A stretch of DNA of 14,204 bases from an uncultured Collinsella sp. (GCA_959604825.1 CAUHCN010000039.1:1-14204); one strand, 5' to 3'. Positions 7,148 to 14,175 are shown, counted from the first letter of the stretch. Notes: generated by a model not told the origin, from the letters alone. Made by a program: numbers and translations.

Positions 7148-7702
7148 TTACTCATCGAGCTTGAGATTCTTCAATGCTGCAAATGGATTTTCCGTGGCAG
7201 CGGCCCATTCTGCCTCTGCCTGGGCGGCGCAATCGCATTGCTCGACGTTGAGATTGCAGCCGCAAGTGGGGCACAGACCGCGGCAATCGGGCTTGCAGAG
7301 CACCACAAACGGCGTGTCCATAACGACCGCGTCATTGATGGGCTCACCCAGATCGACGATGCGGTCCTCACCCAGGAGCTCGTAGCCGTCCTCGTAGGCC
7401 TCGGGATCCTCGGGCTCCTCAAAGAGATAGAACTCCTCGATCTCGCCGGCGATATCGAACGAAGCGGGCTCCAGGCAACGGTCGCACTCGCCGGTGGCGT
7501 GCGCGCGGACCATACCCGTGAGCAAGACACCGGTACCGGCATTGGTAAAGACAACGTCGTAGTCGATGCCGTCCTGTAGCTGGTACTCCTTCTCGCCCAC
7601 CGTGTAGGTGGCGACATCGACCTTACCGGTCAGCGGATACGAATCTCCAGGAAACTCGAGCTGTTCGGAAAGATCGACGGTAACGCTCGGGAACTCAGCC
7701 AT
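7148..7702 (-). CDS. yceD: DUF177 / YceD family protein
   Basis: The DUF177 (YceD) family is almost always encoded next to rpmF and is linked in bacteria and plant plastids to 23S rRNA accumulation and ribosome biogenesis; the exact activity is unsettled. The 184-residue product shows the family's cysteine pattern: CDRC (73-76) in the first half, then CKPDCRGLCPTCGCNL (136-151) and a CDC near 156-158. The cysteines suggest a metal site, an inference. It is a typical full-length member with an acidic middle (90-112). ATG 7702 overlaps the stop of the upstream gene by one base (TAATG). I see no strong ribosome binding site, so translational coupling is likely. An in-frame GTG two codons upstream is possible but less natural. 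Confidence 0.9.
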   Translation of the reverse strand: MAEFPSVTVDLSEQLEFPGDSYPLTGKVDVATYTVGEKEYQLQDGIDYDVVFTNAGTGVLLTGMVRAHATGECDRCLEPASFDIAGEIEEFYLFEEPEDPEAYEDGYELLGEDRIVDLGEPINDAVVMDTPFVVLCKPDCRGLCPTCGCNLNVEQCDCAAQAEAEWAAATENPFAALKNLKLDE

Positions 7703-8199
7703 TACCACTGACCATTCTGTTGGGCGGCACCCTCGTTAAGCTGCTGACGGCAACGGGTAACGGTGCCGGTCAGGCTCTTAAGGTTCTCCTCCAGGTGCGT
7801 AAAGACCTGCTCTGCGTAGTCCTCGGCAGCATAACGCGTCTCGCGCTCGTACTGCTGGGCACGATCACGGATGTCGTCGGCCTGCTGCTGCGCTAAGCGG
7901 ACGATCTCCTGCTCACCGGCAATGGTGAGAGCCTGCTGCTGAGCGTCGGCGATGATGGAATCGGCCTGAGCGGCGGCGGAAGCCATAAGCTCCTCGCGCT
8001 CCTTAAGGATACGGCGGGACTTCTGCCACTCCTCGGGATAGCTCATGCGGATCTCGTCGAGGATGTTGAAGAACACGTCGGCGTCGATGACCTTGAACTG
8101 AGCGTTCTTGCCGAAAGGCGGCTTGGCTTCCTCGATCAGCCCTTCGAGCTCATCGACCAAGCTGACGATCCTATCGCCAGGAAAATTCTCGCCCGGCAT
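7702..8199 (-). CDS. SepIVA/DivIVA-like coiled-coil protein
   Basis: A 165-residue, probably cytoplasmic protein with no membrane segment. An N-terminal block (about 10-55, IVSLVDELEGLIEEAK and VFFNILDEIRMSYPEEW) precedes an Ala/Gln/Glu-rich coiled coil (about 58-130) and a short C-terminal helix (to about 155). From memory, both ends resemble mycobacterial SepIVA (Rv2927c), a DivIVA-family septal and cell-envelope growth factor that is also encoded beside DUF177. The Collinsella-type protein appears to lack a large part of the central coil. The start ATG 8199 is set by AAAGGAG (8206-8212) 6 bases upstream; in-frame ATGs at 8214 and 8223 would overlap or precede that site. It lies between coaD, after a 68-base gap, and DUF177. 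Other annotations of such proteins, such as ATP synthase B-like, reflect coiled coil only. Confidence 0.7.
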   Translation of the reverse strand: MPGENFPGDRIVSLVDELEGLIEEAKPPFGKNAQFKVIDADVFFNILDEIRMSYPEEWQKSRRILKEREELMASAAAQADSIIADAQQQALTIAGEQEIVRLAQQQADDIRDRAQQYERETRYAAEDYAEQVFTHLEENLKSLTGTVTRCRQQLNEGAAQQNGQW

Positions 8200-8205
8200 C
8201 CGGTC

Positions 8206-8212
8206 TCCTTTC
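8206..8212 (-). promoter_or_regulatory. Ribosome binding site of the SepIVA-like gene
   Basis: AAAGGAG on the minus strand, 6 bases before ATG 8199. It rules out the longer in-frame starts at 8214 and 8223. Confidence 0.8.
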
Positions 8213-8267
8213 ATAGGTAACATATCATCGTGCTAGTTTACCACATGCCACCAGGCAATAAAAAACG

Positions 8268-8765
8268 TCACGAAAAGCGATGTTTGAGCGCTTTGACCAC
8301 ATTGGGCGGAACAAAATTGGAAACGTCGCTACCGAGCGAAGCAATCTGGCGCACCACCGAACTCGAGATGTAGCCGTACTGCGGAGCACTCATGACAAAG
8401 ATGGACTCCAGCTCGTTATCCAAGCGATAGTTGAGATCTGCCTGCTGTAGCTCGTACTCAAAGTCGGTCATGGCGCGCAGGCCCTTGACCACGGCCCCCG
8501 CCCCCTGCTCACGAGCGAAGTCGACCAAGAGGCCGGTAAAGGGCAGGACCTCGACGCCGTCGATATCGCCGAGCGCCTCACGGGCCAGTGCCACGCGCTC
8601 ATCGAGCATAAACGTGGTGCCCACACCGTTTTTACCCTGCGACTCGGCAACGGCGACGATCACGCTGGGAAAGATGCGGCGGGCGCGGCGGATTACATCG
8701 ATATGGCCAAACGTAATGGGGTCGAAGGTGCCCGGAACGATGACGCGGTTAATGGTGTCACTCAT
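8268..8765 (-). CDS. coaD: Phosphopantetheine adenylyltransferase
   Basis: CoaD adenylates 4'-phosphopantetheine to dephospho-CoA, the penultimate step of CoA synthesis. The 165-residue product has the nucleotidyltransferase motif GTFDPITFGH (12-21), substrate-contact KGLRAMTDFEYE (94-105) and the ISSSVVRQIA segment (133-142). Length is normal for the family. The start is ATG 8765 with AGGAGG 6 bases upstream; the reading frame stays open much further upstream through rsmD, but that extension has no homology value. The start overlaps the end of rsmD by 8 bases, the classic rsmD-coaD pair. CoA is also the donor of the ACP prosthetic group, which links this gene to acpP in the same window. Confidence 0.96.
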   Translation of the reverse strand: MSDTINRVIVPGTFDPITFGHIDVIRRARRIFPSVIVAVAESQGKNGVGTTFMLDERVALAREALGDIDGVEVLPFTGLLVDFAREQGAGAVVKGLRAMTDFEYELQQADLNYRLDNELESIFVMSAPQYGYISSSVVRQIASLGSDVSNFVPPNVVKALKHRFS

Positions 8766-9414
8766 GGGCGTCCTCCTGAAACGTCGTGGCATCGTTGTTG
8801 TCAGCATCGGTGCCGGCGTTATCACCCTCACCATCGTCATCGTCGACCCAACGAAGCAGGTCGACCGAGGTAATGCCGTAGCGCTTCTCACGTACAGTCT
8901 CAAAGCCTGCCGGATGCGCGCCCGCATCGGCGGCGGCATGCTCAAACAGGGCGTAAGCGCCAGACGCAAGCAGACCCTGCTGAGCCAGGTTCTGCAGCAG
9001 TTCCTCGACCGGCTCGGCACCAAAAGCATAGGGCGGGTCGAGCAGAACCAGATCAAAGGGGCCGCCCGGTACACGACCGCGCGAGGCACTCGCCAGCATG
9101 TCACCCGTGACCACGCGCCAACGCGCACGGTCACGGCAGAGCGACTCGATATTCTTGGTAATGAGCCGCGCGGCGTTGCGATCGATCTCAAACGTCGTGA
9201 GCGAACGGGCCCCACGAGAGAGCATCTCTAACCCTAAGGCACCGGAGCCGCCAAAGGCGTCCAGCACACGGACCTCGTCCAAATCGAAATCGAATGCCGA
9301 CATGACCATAGATGCGCACGCCTCGCGCACGCGATCAGTCGTGGGGCGGGTGACATCGCGACCACGGGGCTCCTCGATCTTACGACCGCGCCATTCGCCG
9401 CCGATGATTCTCAT
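8758..9414 (-). CDS. rsmD: 16S rRNA (guanine966-N2)-methyltransferase RsmD
   Basis: RsmD methylates G966 of 16S rRNA in the small subunit using S-adenosylmethionine. The 218-residue product has MRIIGGEWRGRKI, the RPTTDRVREA segment (23-32), the SAM-binding loop DAFGGSGALGLEMLSRGA (52-69) and catalytic DPPY (126-129). After the usual end of the fold near residue 190 there is an acidic, Asp/Asn-rich tail of about 28 residues (DDDDGEGDNAGTDADNND and on), likely disordered. That tail's codons contain the ribosome binding site and start of coaD. ATG 9414 overlaps the recG stop (ATGA), with GGAGG directly beside it and AGGAGG further upstream. Confidence 0.95.
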   Translation of the reverse strand: MRIIGGEWRGRKIEEPRGRDVTRPTTDRVREACASMVMSAFDFDLDEVRVLDAFGGSGALGLEMLSRGARSLTTFEIDRNAARLITKNIESLCRDRARWRVVTGDMLASASRGRVPGGPFDLVLLDPPYAFGAEPVEELLQNLAQQGLLASGAYALFEHAAADAGAHPAGFETVREKRYGITSVDLLRWVDDDDGEGDNAGTDADNNDATTFQEDAHE

Positions 9415-11588
9415 CCTCCGCTGACCTCCTTAAAGATATGTCGATAACGCATGGCGACCGCGTCGCGCAAGGGACGCGTCGCCACAGAGTCAAGGTTGCA
9501 AGCATACCGCAAGAGCTCGACCGCGTCCAAATGGGCCCATTCGATAAGGTCCTCATCGGCGTCCAGGTCCACAAAGCGCAAGGTCACGCCGCCGTGCTGA
9601 CGGTAGCCCAGGATTTCGCCCTCGTGACGCAGACGCAGGTCCATCTGGGCAAGCGTAAAACCATCCGAAGTTTTTTCGAGCGATTGCAGGCGATCTTGTG
9701 CTGCCGACGCGCCGCCGTTGCCCTTGGAGTGCGTCATGACCAGGCACGTGCCCGACACGCTGCCACGGCCCACGCGACCGCGCAGCTGGTGCAGGGCAGC
9801 CAAGCCAAAGCGCTCGCCGTTCTCGATGACCATGACGGTGGCGTTAGGCACGTCGACGCCCACCTCGACCACCGTAGTCGAGACGAGCACGTCAATCTCG
9901 CCACGCTTAAAGGCATCGATAACCCGGTCCTTCTCCCCCGCTGGCATACGGCCGTGAAGGCGCTCGATGGCAAGACCCGGAAACGCAAGAAGCAGTCGGT
10001 CGAGCTCGGTTGCCGTATCGTGCAGCGGCACGGGGACCGTCACGCGGCCCTCGTCGTCGCGGGCAATACCGGGCACGTCCTCCAGCTCATCGGCCGAGTC
10101 GCTCGGCTCCACGAGCGGGCAGATCACATAGGCCTGCTGACCCTTTTCATGCGCCTCGCGAATGGCGCCATAGGCGAGGTCGCGGCTCGACTCGGTGAGC
10201 ACGCGTGTCGTCACACCGGCACCCGGAACAGGCCGGTGGCGGATGATGCTCGTATCCAGATCGCCGTAAACCGAAAGCGCCAGAGTACGCGGGATGGGCG
10301 TTGCCGTCATAACGAGCAGATCGGCACCGGGGCCCTTCGCGCGCAGGGCGTTGCGCTGGCCCACACCAAAGCGGTGCTGCTCGTCGATGACCACGAGCGA
10401 CAGATGCTTGAACGTAACGTCATCCGAAAGGACCGCGTGGGTGCCAAAGAGCACGTCAAGCTCACCCGATTCCAGCTGTGCATGGATGCGCTCGCGCTCT
10501 GAGGCCGGCGTGGCACCCGTCAGAAGCGCCCAGGACATGCCGGCCTGCGAGAGCAGAGGGCCGGTCTTATCGGCATATTGGCGCGCCAGCACGCCCGTGG
10601 GCGCCATAACACAGGCCTGCGTGCCGCTATCGGCAGCCATAGCCAGCGCGCAGGCGGCAACGGCGGTCTTGCCGGTACCGACATCGCCCAGCAGCAGCCG
10701 GTTCATCACGCGCCCGCCATCGCACATATCATGCAGGATGTCTTGGAACGCGGCCTCCTGCTCGTCGCTCAGCGAAAACGGCAGGGCTTGCTTGAGCACG
10801 GCCAGGTGCTCGCCCGCGGTATGGGCATAGGGCACCACATCGACTAGGCCACCGTCGTTGCGCAGGCGCAGCGCCAGCTGCAGGTAGAGGCACTCCTCGT
10901 AGGCAAGACGCCGGCGTGCGATGTCGCGCTCAGCCATGCTCGAGGGAAAGTGGATCGATCGAAGCGCACGAGCATTGCTCATCAGGCGACGCTTAACGCG
11001 TAAGCGTGCCGGAATGGGATCAAAGGGATTGCCGACGACCTCGAGCGCACCGCTAACGATGCGGCGCATCCACGCCTGGCTCACGCCATCGCTCACATAA
11101 TGGACCGGCAAAATAGTGCCCGCGGCACGCCCGTCCTCGAGCTTTTCGAAATGCGGAGAGGCCATCTGCTTAAAACCATAGGCAAACTCGACCTTGCCCA
11201 TCACGGCCAGGCGGTCGCCCTGCTTAAGCTGCTGGGCAATCCAGGGCTGGCGGAAAAAGGCGACCTGTAGCACGCCCGTCTCGTCAACGAGCGAGACCTC
11301 GGTTACCTGCATGCGCGGACGCGGCTGTTTTTGGACGATACGGTCAACCGTGGCGATGATGGTGCACACGGTACCGATGGGCGCCATCTCGATGGACCAC
11401 GAGCGGGTAAAGTCGAGGTATCGATGAGGGATATGGAGAAGGAGGTCCCCCACCGTCCGAATTCCCAGACGACGAAGGGCCTCCTCACGTTTACCCGAAA
11501 CATATTTGAGTCGCGCGATATCCTCGTCGAGCGCATTGCTCTGGGCAAAGCGCTCCGAGACGCGCGGCACGGAGCACAGCTCGGACAT
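9411..11588 (-). CDS. recG: ATP-dependent DNA helicase RecG
   Basis: RecG is a double-stranded DNA translocase that regresses stalled replication forks and processes branched recombination intermediates and R-loops. The 725-residue product has an N-terminal wedge region with an OB fold (about 65-165), Walker A GDVGTGKT (301-308), the DEQH box (402-405), TATPIPRT (428-435) and QLRGRVGRG (601-609). The C-terminal TRG-like part carries GYRQHG (661-666). Two departures stand out. Motif Ia reads APTGVLARQ (330-337 region) where APTE is usual. A polar insertion lies at about 496-525, between the CPLVE strand and the LHGRM motif. The start is ATG 11588, 10 bases after the fakA stop; no strong ribosome binding site is visible there, so the exact start is less certain than the gene. 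Confidence 0.96.
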   Translation of the reverse strand: MSELCSVPRVSERFAQSNALDEDIARLKYVSGKREEALRRLGIRTVGDLLLHIPHRYLDFTRSWSIEMAPIGTVCTIIATVDRIVQKQPRPRMQVTEVSLVDETGVLQVAFFRQPWIAQQLKQGDRLAVMGKVEFAYGFKQMASPHFEKLEDGRAAGTILPVHYVSDGVSQAWMRRIVSGALEVVGNPFDPIPARLRVKRRLMSNARALRSIHFPSSMAERDIARRRLAYEECLYLQLALRLRNDGGLVDVVPYAHTAGEHLAVLKQALPFSLSDEQEAAFQDILHDMCDGGRVMNRLLLGDVGTGKTAVAACALAMAADSGTQACVMAPTGVLARQYADKTGPLLSQAGMSWALLTGATPASERERIHAQLESGELDVLFGTHAVLSDDVTFKHLSLVVIDEQHRFGVGQRNALRAKGPGADLLVMTATPIPRTLALSVYGDLDTSIIRHRPVPGAGVTTRVLTESSRDLAYGAIREAHEKGQQAYVICPLVEPSDSADELEDVPGIARDDEGRVTVPVPLHDTATELDRLLLAFPGLAIERLHGRMPAGEKDRVIDAFKRGEIDVLVSTTVVEVGVDVPNATVMVIENGERFGLAALHQLRGRVGRGSVSGTCLVMTHSKGNGGASAAQDRLQSLEKTSDGFTLAQMDLRLRHEGEILGYRQHGGVTLRFVDLDADEDLIEWAHLDAVELLRYACNLDSVATRPLRDAVAMRYRHIFKEVSGG

Positions 11589-11598
11589 GGGCAGTTGC

Positions 11599-13260
11599 CT
11601 ACTCGATCGAGAAGATCACGGGATAGAGCGGCTGCTCGCCACGATGGGCGTCAATCTCCAGATCGGGCTGAGCCTCCTCGATGGCGTCTACGATCTCCTG
11701 GAAGGCCTCGTCGGAAAGCTCCTCGCCGGCCAGAATCGTCAGCGCGTCGCCCTCCTCTTCCTCCTGCATGCGGTTGATGCAATCGAGCGTGACCTGCTTC
11801 ACGTCGGAGCCGACCACGTCGATGGAGCCGGCAATGATGCCCATGACGTCACCGGAGTGAATCGGCGAGCCGTCAGAGGCGCTGGAATCGCGCACGGCGC
11901 GGGTGACCTCGCCATCGCGAACCTCGCTGATGGCATCGACCATGGCGGCAACGGCGTCCTCGAGCTCGGAGTCGGGCAGGACCGCGAACAGCGCGGAGAA
12001 GGCCTGCGGGACGGTCTTCGTGGGAACGACGGCAACCTTCTTGTCGGTGCAGGCAGAAGCGGCAGCCTCGGCGGCCATGCGGATGTTACCGTTATTGGGC
12101 AGGATGATGACCGAGGTCGCGTTGACCTGGTCGACGGCGCCCAGCAGATCTGCAGTCGAGGGGTTCATGGTCTGACCACCAGACACGATCACGTCGACGC
12201 CGAGGGACTTGAGGATGTCGGCCTCGCCGGAACCGGCGGCAACGGCGACAAAACCCAGTGCCTTGGCGGGCTCGGCGGCCTTCTCCTGGTCCTCATGGAT
12301 CTTGGCGGTACGGTCGTGGGCCTCCATCTCCATGTTATGGATAAAGACCTCATAGATCTGACCAAGCTGCAGCATGTGCTCGAGCACCAGGTTGGGGGTG
12401 TTGGAGTGCACGTGGATTTTGTAATCGGGGTAAGCACCCACGAGCAGCTCGCAGTCGCCCATGGAGCCCAGGAACTTAAGGCACTCGTCCTCATCAAACG
12501 GGGCATCGGCCTTAAAGAGGAACTCGTTGCAGTAACGGAACTCCGAGCCCTCCCAGTCGTCGTTGGCCTCGATCTCAACGCGGTCGAGGGCCGCGTCGCG
12601 GGCAGAGCCAGCGGAGTCAAACGTGGCGGAGAAATCCTCGACAACGGTGCTGCGGCCAAGCGCGGCGGCAACAAAGTTCTCCAGGAAGATGGCAAAGCCA
12701 AAGGCGCCGGAGTCGACCACGCCGTTCTCCTTCAGAACGGGCAGCAGGTCGGGCGTACGGGCGACGGACTGATAGGCCTCGACGACGATGGCGTCGAGCG
12801 CGTCCTCGGCCGAGAACTTCTTCTTTTCGCACTCGTCGGCCTTGGTCGAGACATCGCGCAGCACCGTGAGGATCGTGCCCTCGATGGGCTTGCGGACGGC
12901 CTGGAAGGCGACCTTGACGGCGCGACGGAAGGCGAAGGCGATGTTGGCGGACGTGATGGGCTCATCGGCAGAGACAAGGCCCTCGGCCACACCGCGCAGG
13001 ATCTGCGAGGTGATGACACCGGAGTTGCCACGGGCGCCCATAAGGGAACCGTGGGTGATGGCGCCGGCGATGGCCTCCATGTCGGCGTCGGCAGGAAGGG
13101 CAGAGAGCTCCTTGGTCACCGAAGCGAGCGTGAGCGACATGTTGGTACCGGTGTCGCCGTCGGGTACGGGGAAGACGTTGAGCTTGTTGATCTCCTCGGC
13201 CTTGTCGGAAACGGCAGCCGCAGCGATCGGAAAACAGGTGCGAATGGTCTTTGCAATCAT
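11599..13260 (-). CDS. fakA: Fatty acid kinase ATP-binding subunit FakA (DAK2 domain protein, YloV family)
   Basis: FakA phosphorylates FakB-bound fatty acids to acyl-phosphate, feeding host or recycled fatty acids into phospholipids through PlsX and PlsY. The 553-residue product has the normal length and three domains. The DhaL/DAK2 kinase domain (1-200) carries NVFPVPDGDTGTNM (28-41, magnesium-binding aspartates) and GARGNSGVITSQILRG (75-90). The middle domain has RYCNEFL (Cys244) and IHVHSN (282-287), the Cys/His pair expected of FakA. A DegV-like C-terminal domain (about 335-553) carries LPNNGN (388-392 region). ATG 13260 has GGAG 12 bases upstream, a long spacing. It follows the Asp23 protein, as yloU-yloV does in Bacillus. 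No fakB is in the window. DAK2 alone could mean dihydroxyacetone kinase, but the domain set argues for FakA. Confidence 0.92.
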   Translation of the reverse strand: MIAKTIRTCFPIAAAAVSDKAEEINKLNVFPVPDGDTGTNMSLTLASVTKELSALPADADMEAIAGAITHGSLMGARGNSGVITSQILRGVAEGLVSADEPITSANIAFAFRRAVKVAFQAVRKPIEGTILTVLRDVSTKADECEKKKFSAEDALDAIVVEAYQSVARTPDLLPVLKENGVVDSGAFGFAIFLENFVAAALGRSTVVEDFSATFDSAGSARDAALDRVEIEANDDWEGSEFRYCNEFLFKADAPFDEDECLKFLGSMGDCELLVGAYPDYKIHVHSNTPNLVLEHMLQLGQIYEVFIHNMEMEAHDRTAKIHEDQEKAAEPAKALGFVAVAAGSGEADILKSLGVDVIVSGGQTMNPSTADLLGAVDQVNATSVIILPNNGNIRMAAEAAASACTDKKVAVVPTKTVPQAFSALFAVLPDSELEDAVAAMVDAISEVRDGEVTRAVRDSSASDGSPIHSGDVMGIIAGSIDVVGSDVKQVTLDCINRMQEEEEGDALTILAGEELSDEAFQEIVDAIEEAQPDLEIDAHRGEQPLYPVIFSIE

Positions 13261-13287
13261 GGGTGTTTGAATCTCCGTTTTCGGACG

Positions 13288-13644
13288 CTAGTTCAGACGG
13301 CTCTTGAGCGCGTCGATATGGATGCCGATCTTAAGGCTGGCGGGATCGATCTGGGCGATCTCCTGCAGAGTGAAGGCAACGGAGCTCGAAAGATTGTGGC
13401 AGACGGACTTCATGTTGACGCCGTTCTCGAGCACGACGTGAAGATCGACCGTAAGGCCGTTCTCGTCGGCGGAGACAAGCACGCCCTTGCGGAGGCGCTG
13501 ACCGGCAAGCAGGCGCACGCTCTCGGCGCCCTGGAGCTGCTCAGCCATACCGACAACGCCATAGCACGTCATCGCGGCATAACCGGCAATATCGGCAATA
13601 ACGTCGTTCGAGACGCTCAGGCTGCCGTTAATGGTCTCAGACAC
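13288..13644 (-). CDS. Asp23/Gls24 family protein (YloU-like)
   Basis: A 118-residue member of the Asp23/Gls24 family, small proteins linked to cell-envelope homeostasis and alkaline stress in Gram-positives; the mechanism is unsettled. It begins MSETINGSLSVSNDVIADIA and shows the typical ISDDVIADIAGYAA-like helix, the central strand LTVDLHVVLENGVNM (64-78) and a C-terminal VAFTLQEIAQI helix followed by IGIHIDAL. There is no signal peptide or membrane segment. The start is GTG 13644, chosen because AAGGAG (13651-13656) is 6 bases upstream; an in-frame ATG at 13677 would read through the leader hairpin and lacks a site. It lies 27 bases before fakA, the conserved yloU-yloV pair, and is the first protein gene of the cluster. 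Confidence 0.9.
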   Translation of the reverse strand: MSETINGSLSVSNDVIADIAGYAAMTCYGVVGMAEQLQGAESVRLLAGQRLRKGVLVSADENGLTVDLHVVLENGVNMKSVCHNLSSSVAFTLQEIAQIDPASLKIGIHIDALKSRLN

Positions 13645-13650
13645 AAGAAT

Positions 13651-13656
13651 CTCCTT
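13651..13656 (-). promoter_or_regulatory. Ribosome binding site of the Asp23-family gene
   Basis: AAGGAG on the minus strand, 6 bases before GTG 13644, deciding the non-ATG start. A short hairpin (TGGTGC with GCACCA, 13660-13676) lies immediately upstream and could affect ribosome access. Confidence 0.8.
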
Positions 13657-13686
13657 ATCTGGTGCTCGCGGCACCATCTCGTGGGA

Positions 13687-13706
13687 GCAATCATTGCAAT
13701 ATTCTA
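13687..13706 (-). promoter_or_regulatory. Candidate promoter of the Asp23-fakA-recG operon
   Basis: TAGAAT (13701-13706) is a plausible -10 box about 57 bases before the GTG start. The expected start site coincides with an inverted repeat, GCAAT-C-ATTGC (13687-13697). No good -35 hexamer is visible at 16-18 bases, so a regulator or a weak promoter is possible. The 182 bases between the GTG-proximal site and the tRNA terminator hold no other gene that I can support. Confidence 0.3.
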
Positions 13707-13802
13707 CAACGACCGCGCCATGTTGAGGTAGTTGGTCGCGGGATTACATCCTCGACACGAAATGTTGATATGGTAACGTTCGCGCCAGGCGATCGCGGTA
13801 TG

Positions 13803-13832
13803 AAAAAACCCGCCGCATAAGCGACGGGTTTT
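13803..13832 (-). terminator. Intrinsic terminator of the tRNA-Asn operon
   Basis: Read on the minus strand, AAAACCCG pairs with CGGGTTTT around an inner 3-bp stem with a four-base loop, followed by a run of six T. The stem is nearly symmetric, so it could also act on the other strand. It lies 7 bases after the tRNA 3' CCA. Confidence 0.85.
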
Positions 13833-13838
13833 ACAACC

Positions 13839-13913
13839 TGGCTCCCCGGGTAGGACTCGAACCTACAACAGCGCGGTTAACAGCCGCGTGCTCTACCATT
13901 GAGCTACCGAGGA
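13839..13913 (-). tRNA. tRNA-Asn (GTT), second copy in transcription order
   Basis: A full cloverleaf of 75 bases with encoded CCA. The acceptor stem is TCCTCGG with CCGGGGA and the discriminator base is G. The D arm is GCTC/GAGC. The anticodon arm CGCGG/CCGCG encloses CTGTTAA, giving anticodon GTT for asparagine. The T arm GTAGG/CCTAC encloses TTCGAGT. It is identical to the copy at 13948-14022 and lies 34 bases downstream of it. Confidence 0.97.
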
Positions 13914-13947
13914 ATTTAAAAGCCCAGCGGAATGGGCTGAAAAATTC
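13914..13947 (-). other. Spacer hairpin between the two tRNA-Asn genes
   Basis: AGCCCA (13933-13938, minus strand) pairs with TGGGCT (13921-13926) around a six-base loop, followed by TTTTAAA. It may be a weak terminator that lowers the second tRNA or an RNase processing signal in the joint transcript. Confidence 0.45.
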
Positions 13948-14022
13948 TGGCTCCCCGGGTAGGACTCGAACCTACAACAGCGCGGTTAACAGCCGCGTGC
14001 TCTACCATTGAGCTACCGAGGA
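13948..14022 (-). tRNA. tRNA-Asn (GTT), first copy in transcription order
   Basis: The same 75-base cloverleaf with anticodon GTT and encoded CCA. Identity with the downstream copy is complete over the gene and extends only a few bases beyond it, so this is a tandem duplication or a pair kept identical. It begins about 24 bases after the predicted transcription start. Confidence 0.97.
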
Positions 14023-14052
14023 ATAGGTGCGTGCTCTCAAGCAACGAAGTTT

Positions 14053-14080
14053 ATTATACGGACGATCGGGCGAAGGGCAA
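14053..14080 (-). promoter_or_regulatory. Promoter of the tRNA-Asn pair
   Basis: TTGCCC (14075-14080) and a perfect TATAAT (14053-14058) are separated by 16 bases on the minus strand. The start site is expected near 14046, about 24 bases before the first tRNA. The stretch just after the -10 box is A/T-rich. Confidence 0.85.
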
Positions 14081-14121
14081 GAACTTTTTTGAGAAATTTT
14101 CCGACCCAACCGTTGCGGCAA

Positions 14122-14157
14122 GGAGTGTCCCAAAGTGCCGGCAAAAAAGGAACGTCC
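14122..14157. repeat. Symmetric dyad upstream of the tRNA promoter
   Basis: A central perfect palindrome TGCCGGCA (14136-14143) is flanked at exactly 5 bases on each side by 9-base elements of the form GGA-NNN-TCC (14122-14130 and 14149-14157). The layout looks like an operator or an extragenic repeat unit. The 124 bases from 14081 to the window end contain no gene that I can recognise. Confidence 0.45.
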
Positions 14158-14175
14158 ATTACAGTCGAAATTGTC

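Noticed and set aside
8200..8267. Possible terminator or promoter between coaD and the SepIVA-like gene
   Set aside because: There is a T-run after the coaD stop but no adequate stem before it, and the possible -10 boxes lack -35 partners.
8766..9215. Extended N-terminus for coaD reaching into rsmD
   Set aside because: The extension has no family counterpart, while ATG 8765 has a strong AGGAGG and gives the normal 165-residue enzyme.
13645..13677. Upstream ATG for the Asp23-family protein
   Set aside because: No ribosome binding site precedes it, and AAGGAG is placed exactly for GTG 13644.
11506..13731. A 741-codon open frame on the plus strand opposite the Asp23-family gene and fakA
   Set aside because: The Gly/His/Leu/Val/Asp-rich product resembles no known fold, and the opposite strand encodes two convincing conserved proteins with good starts.
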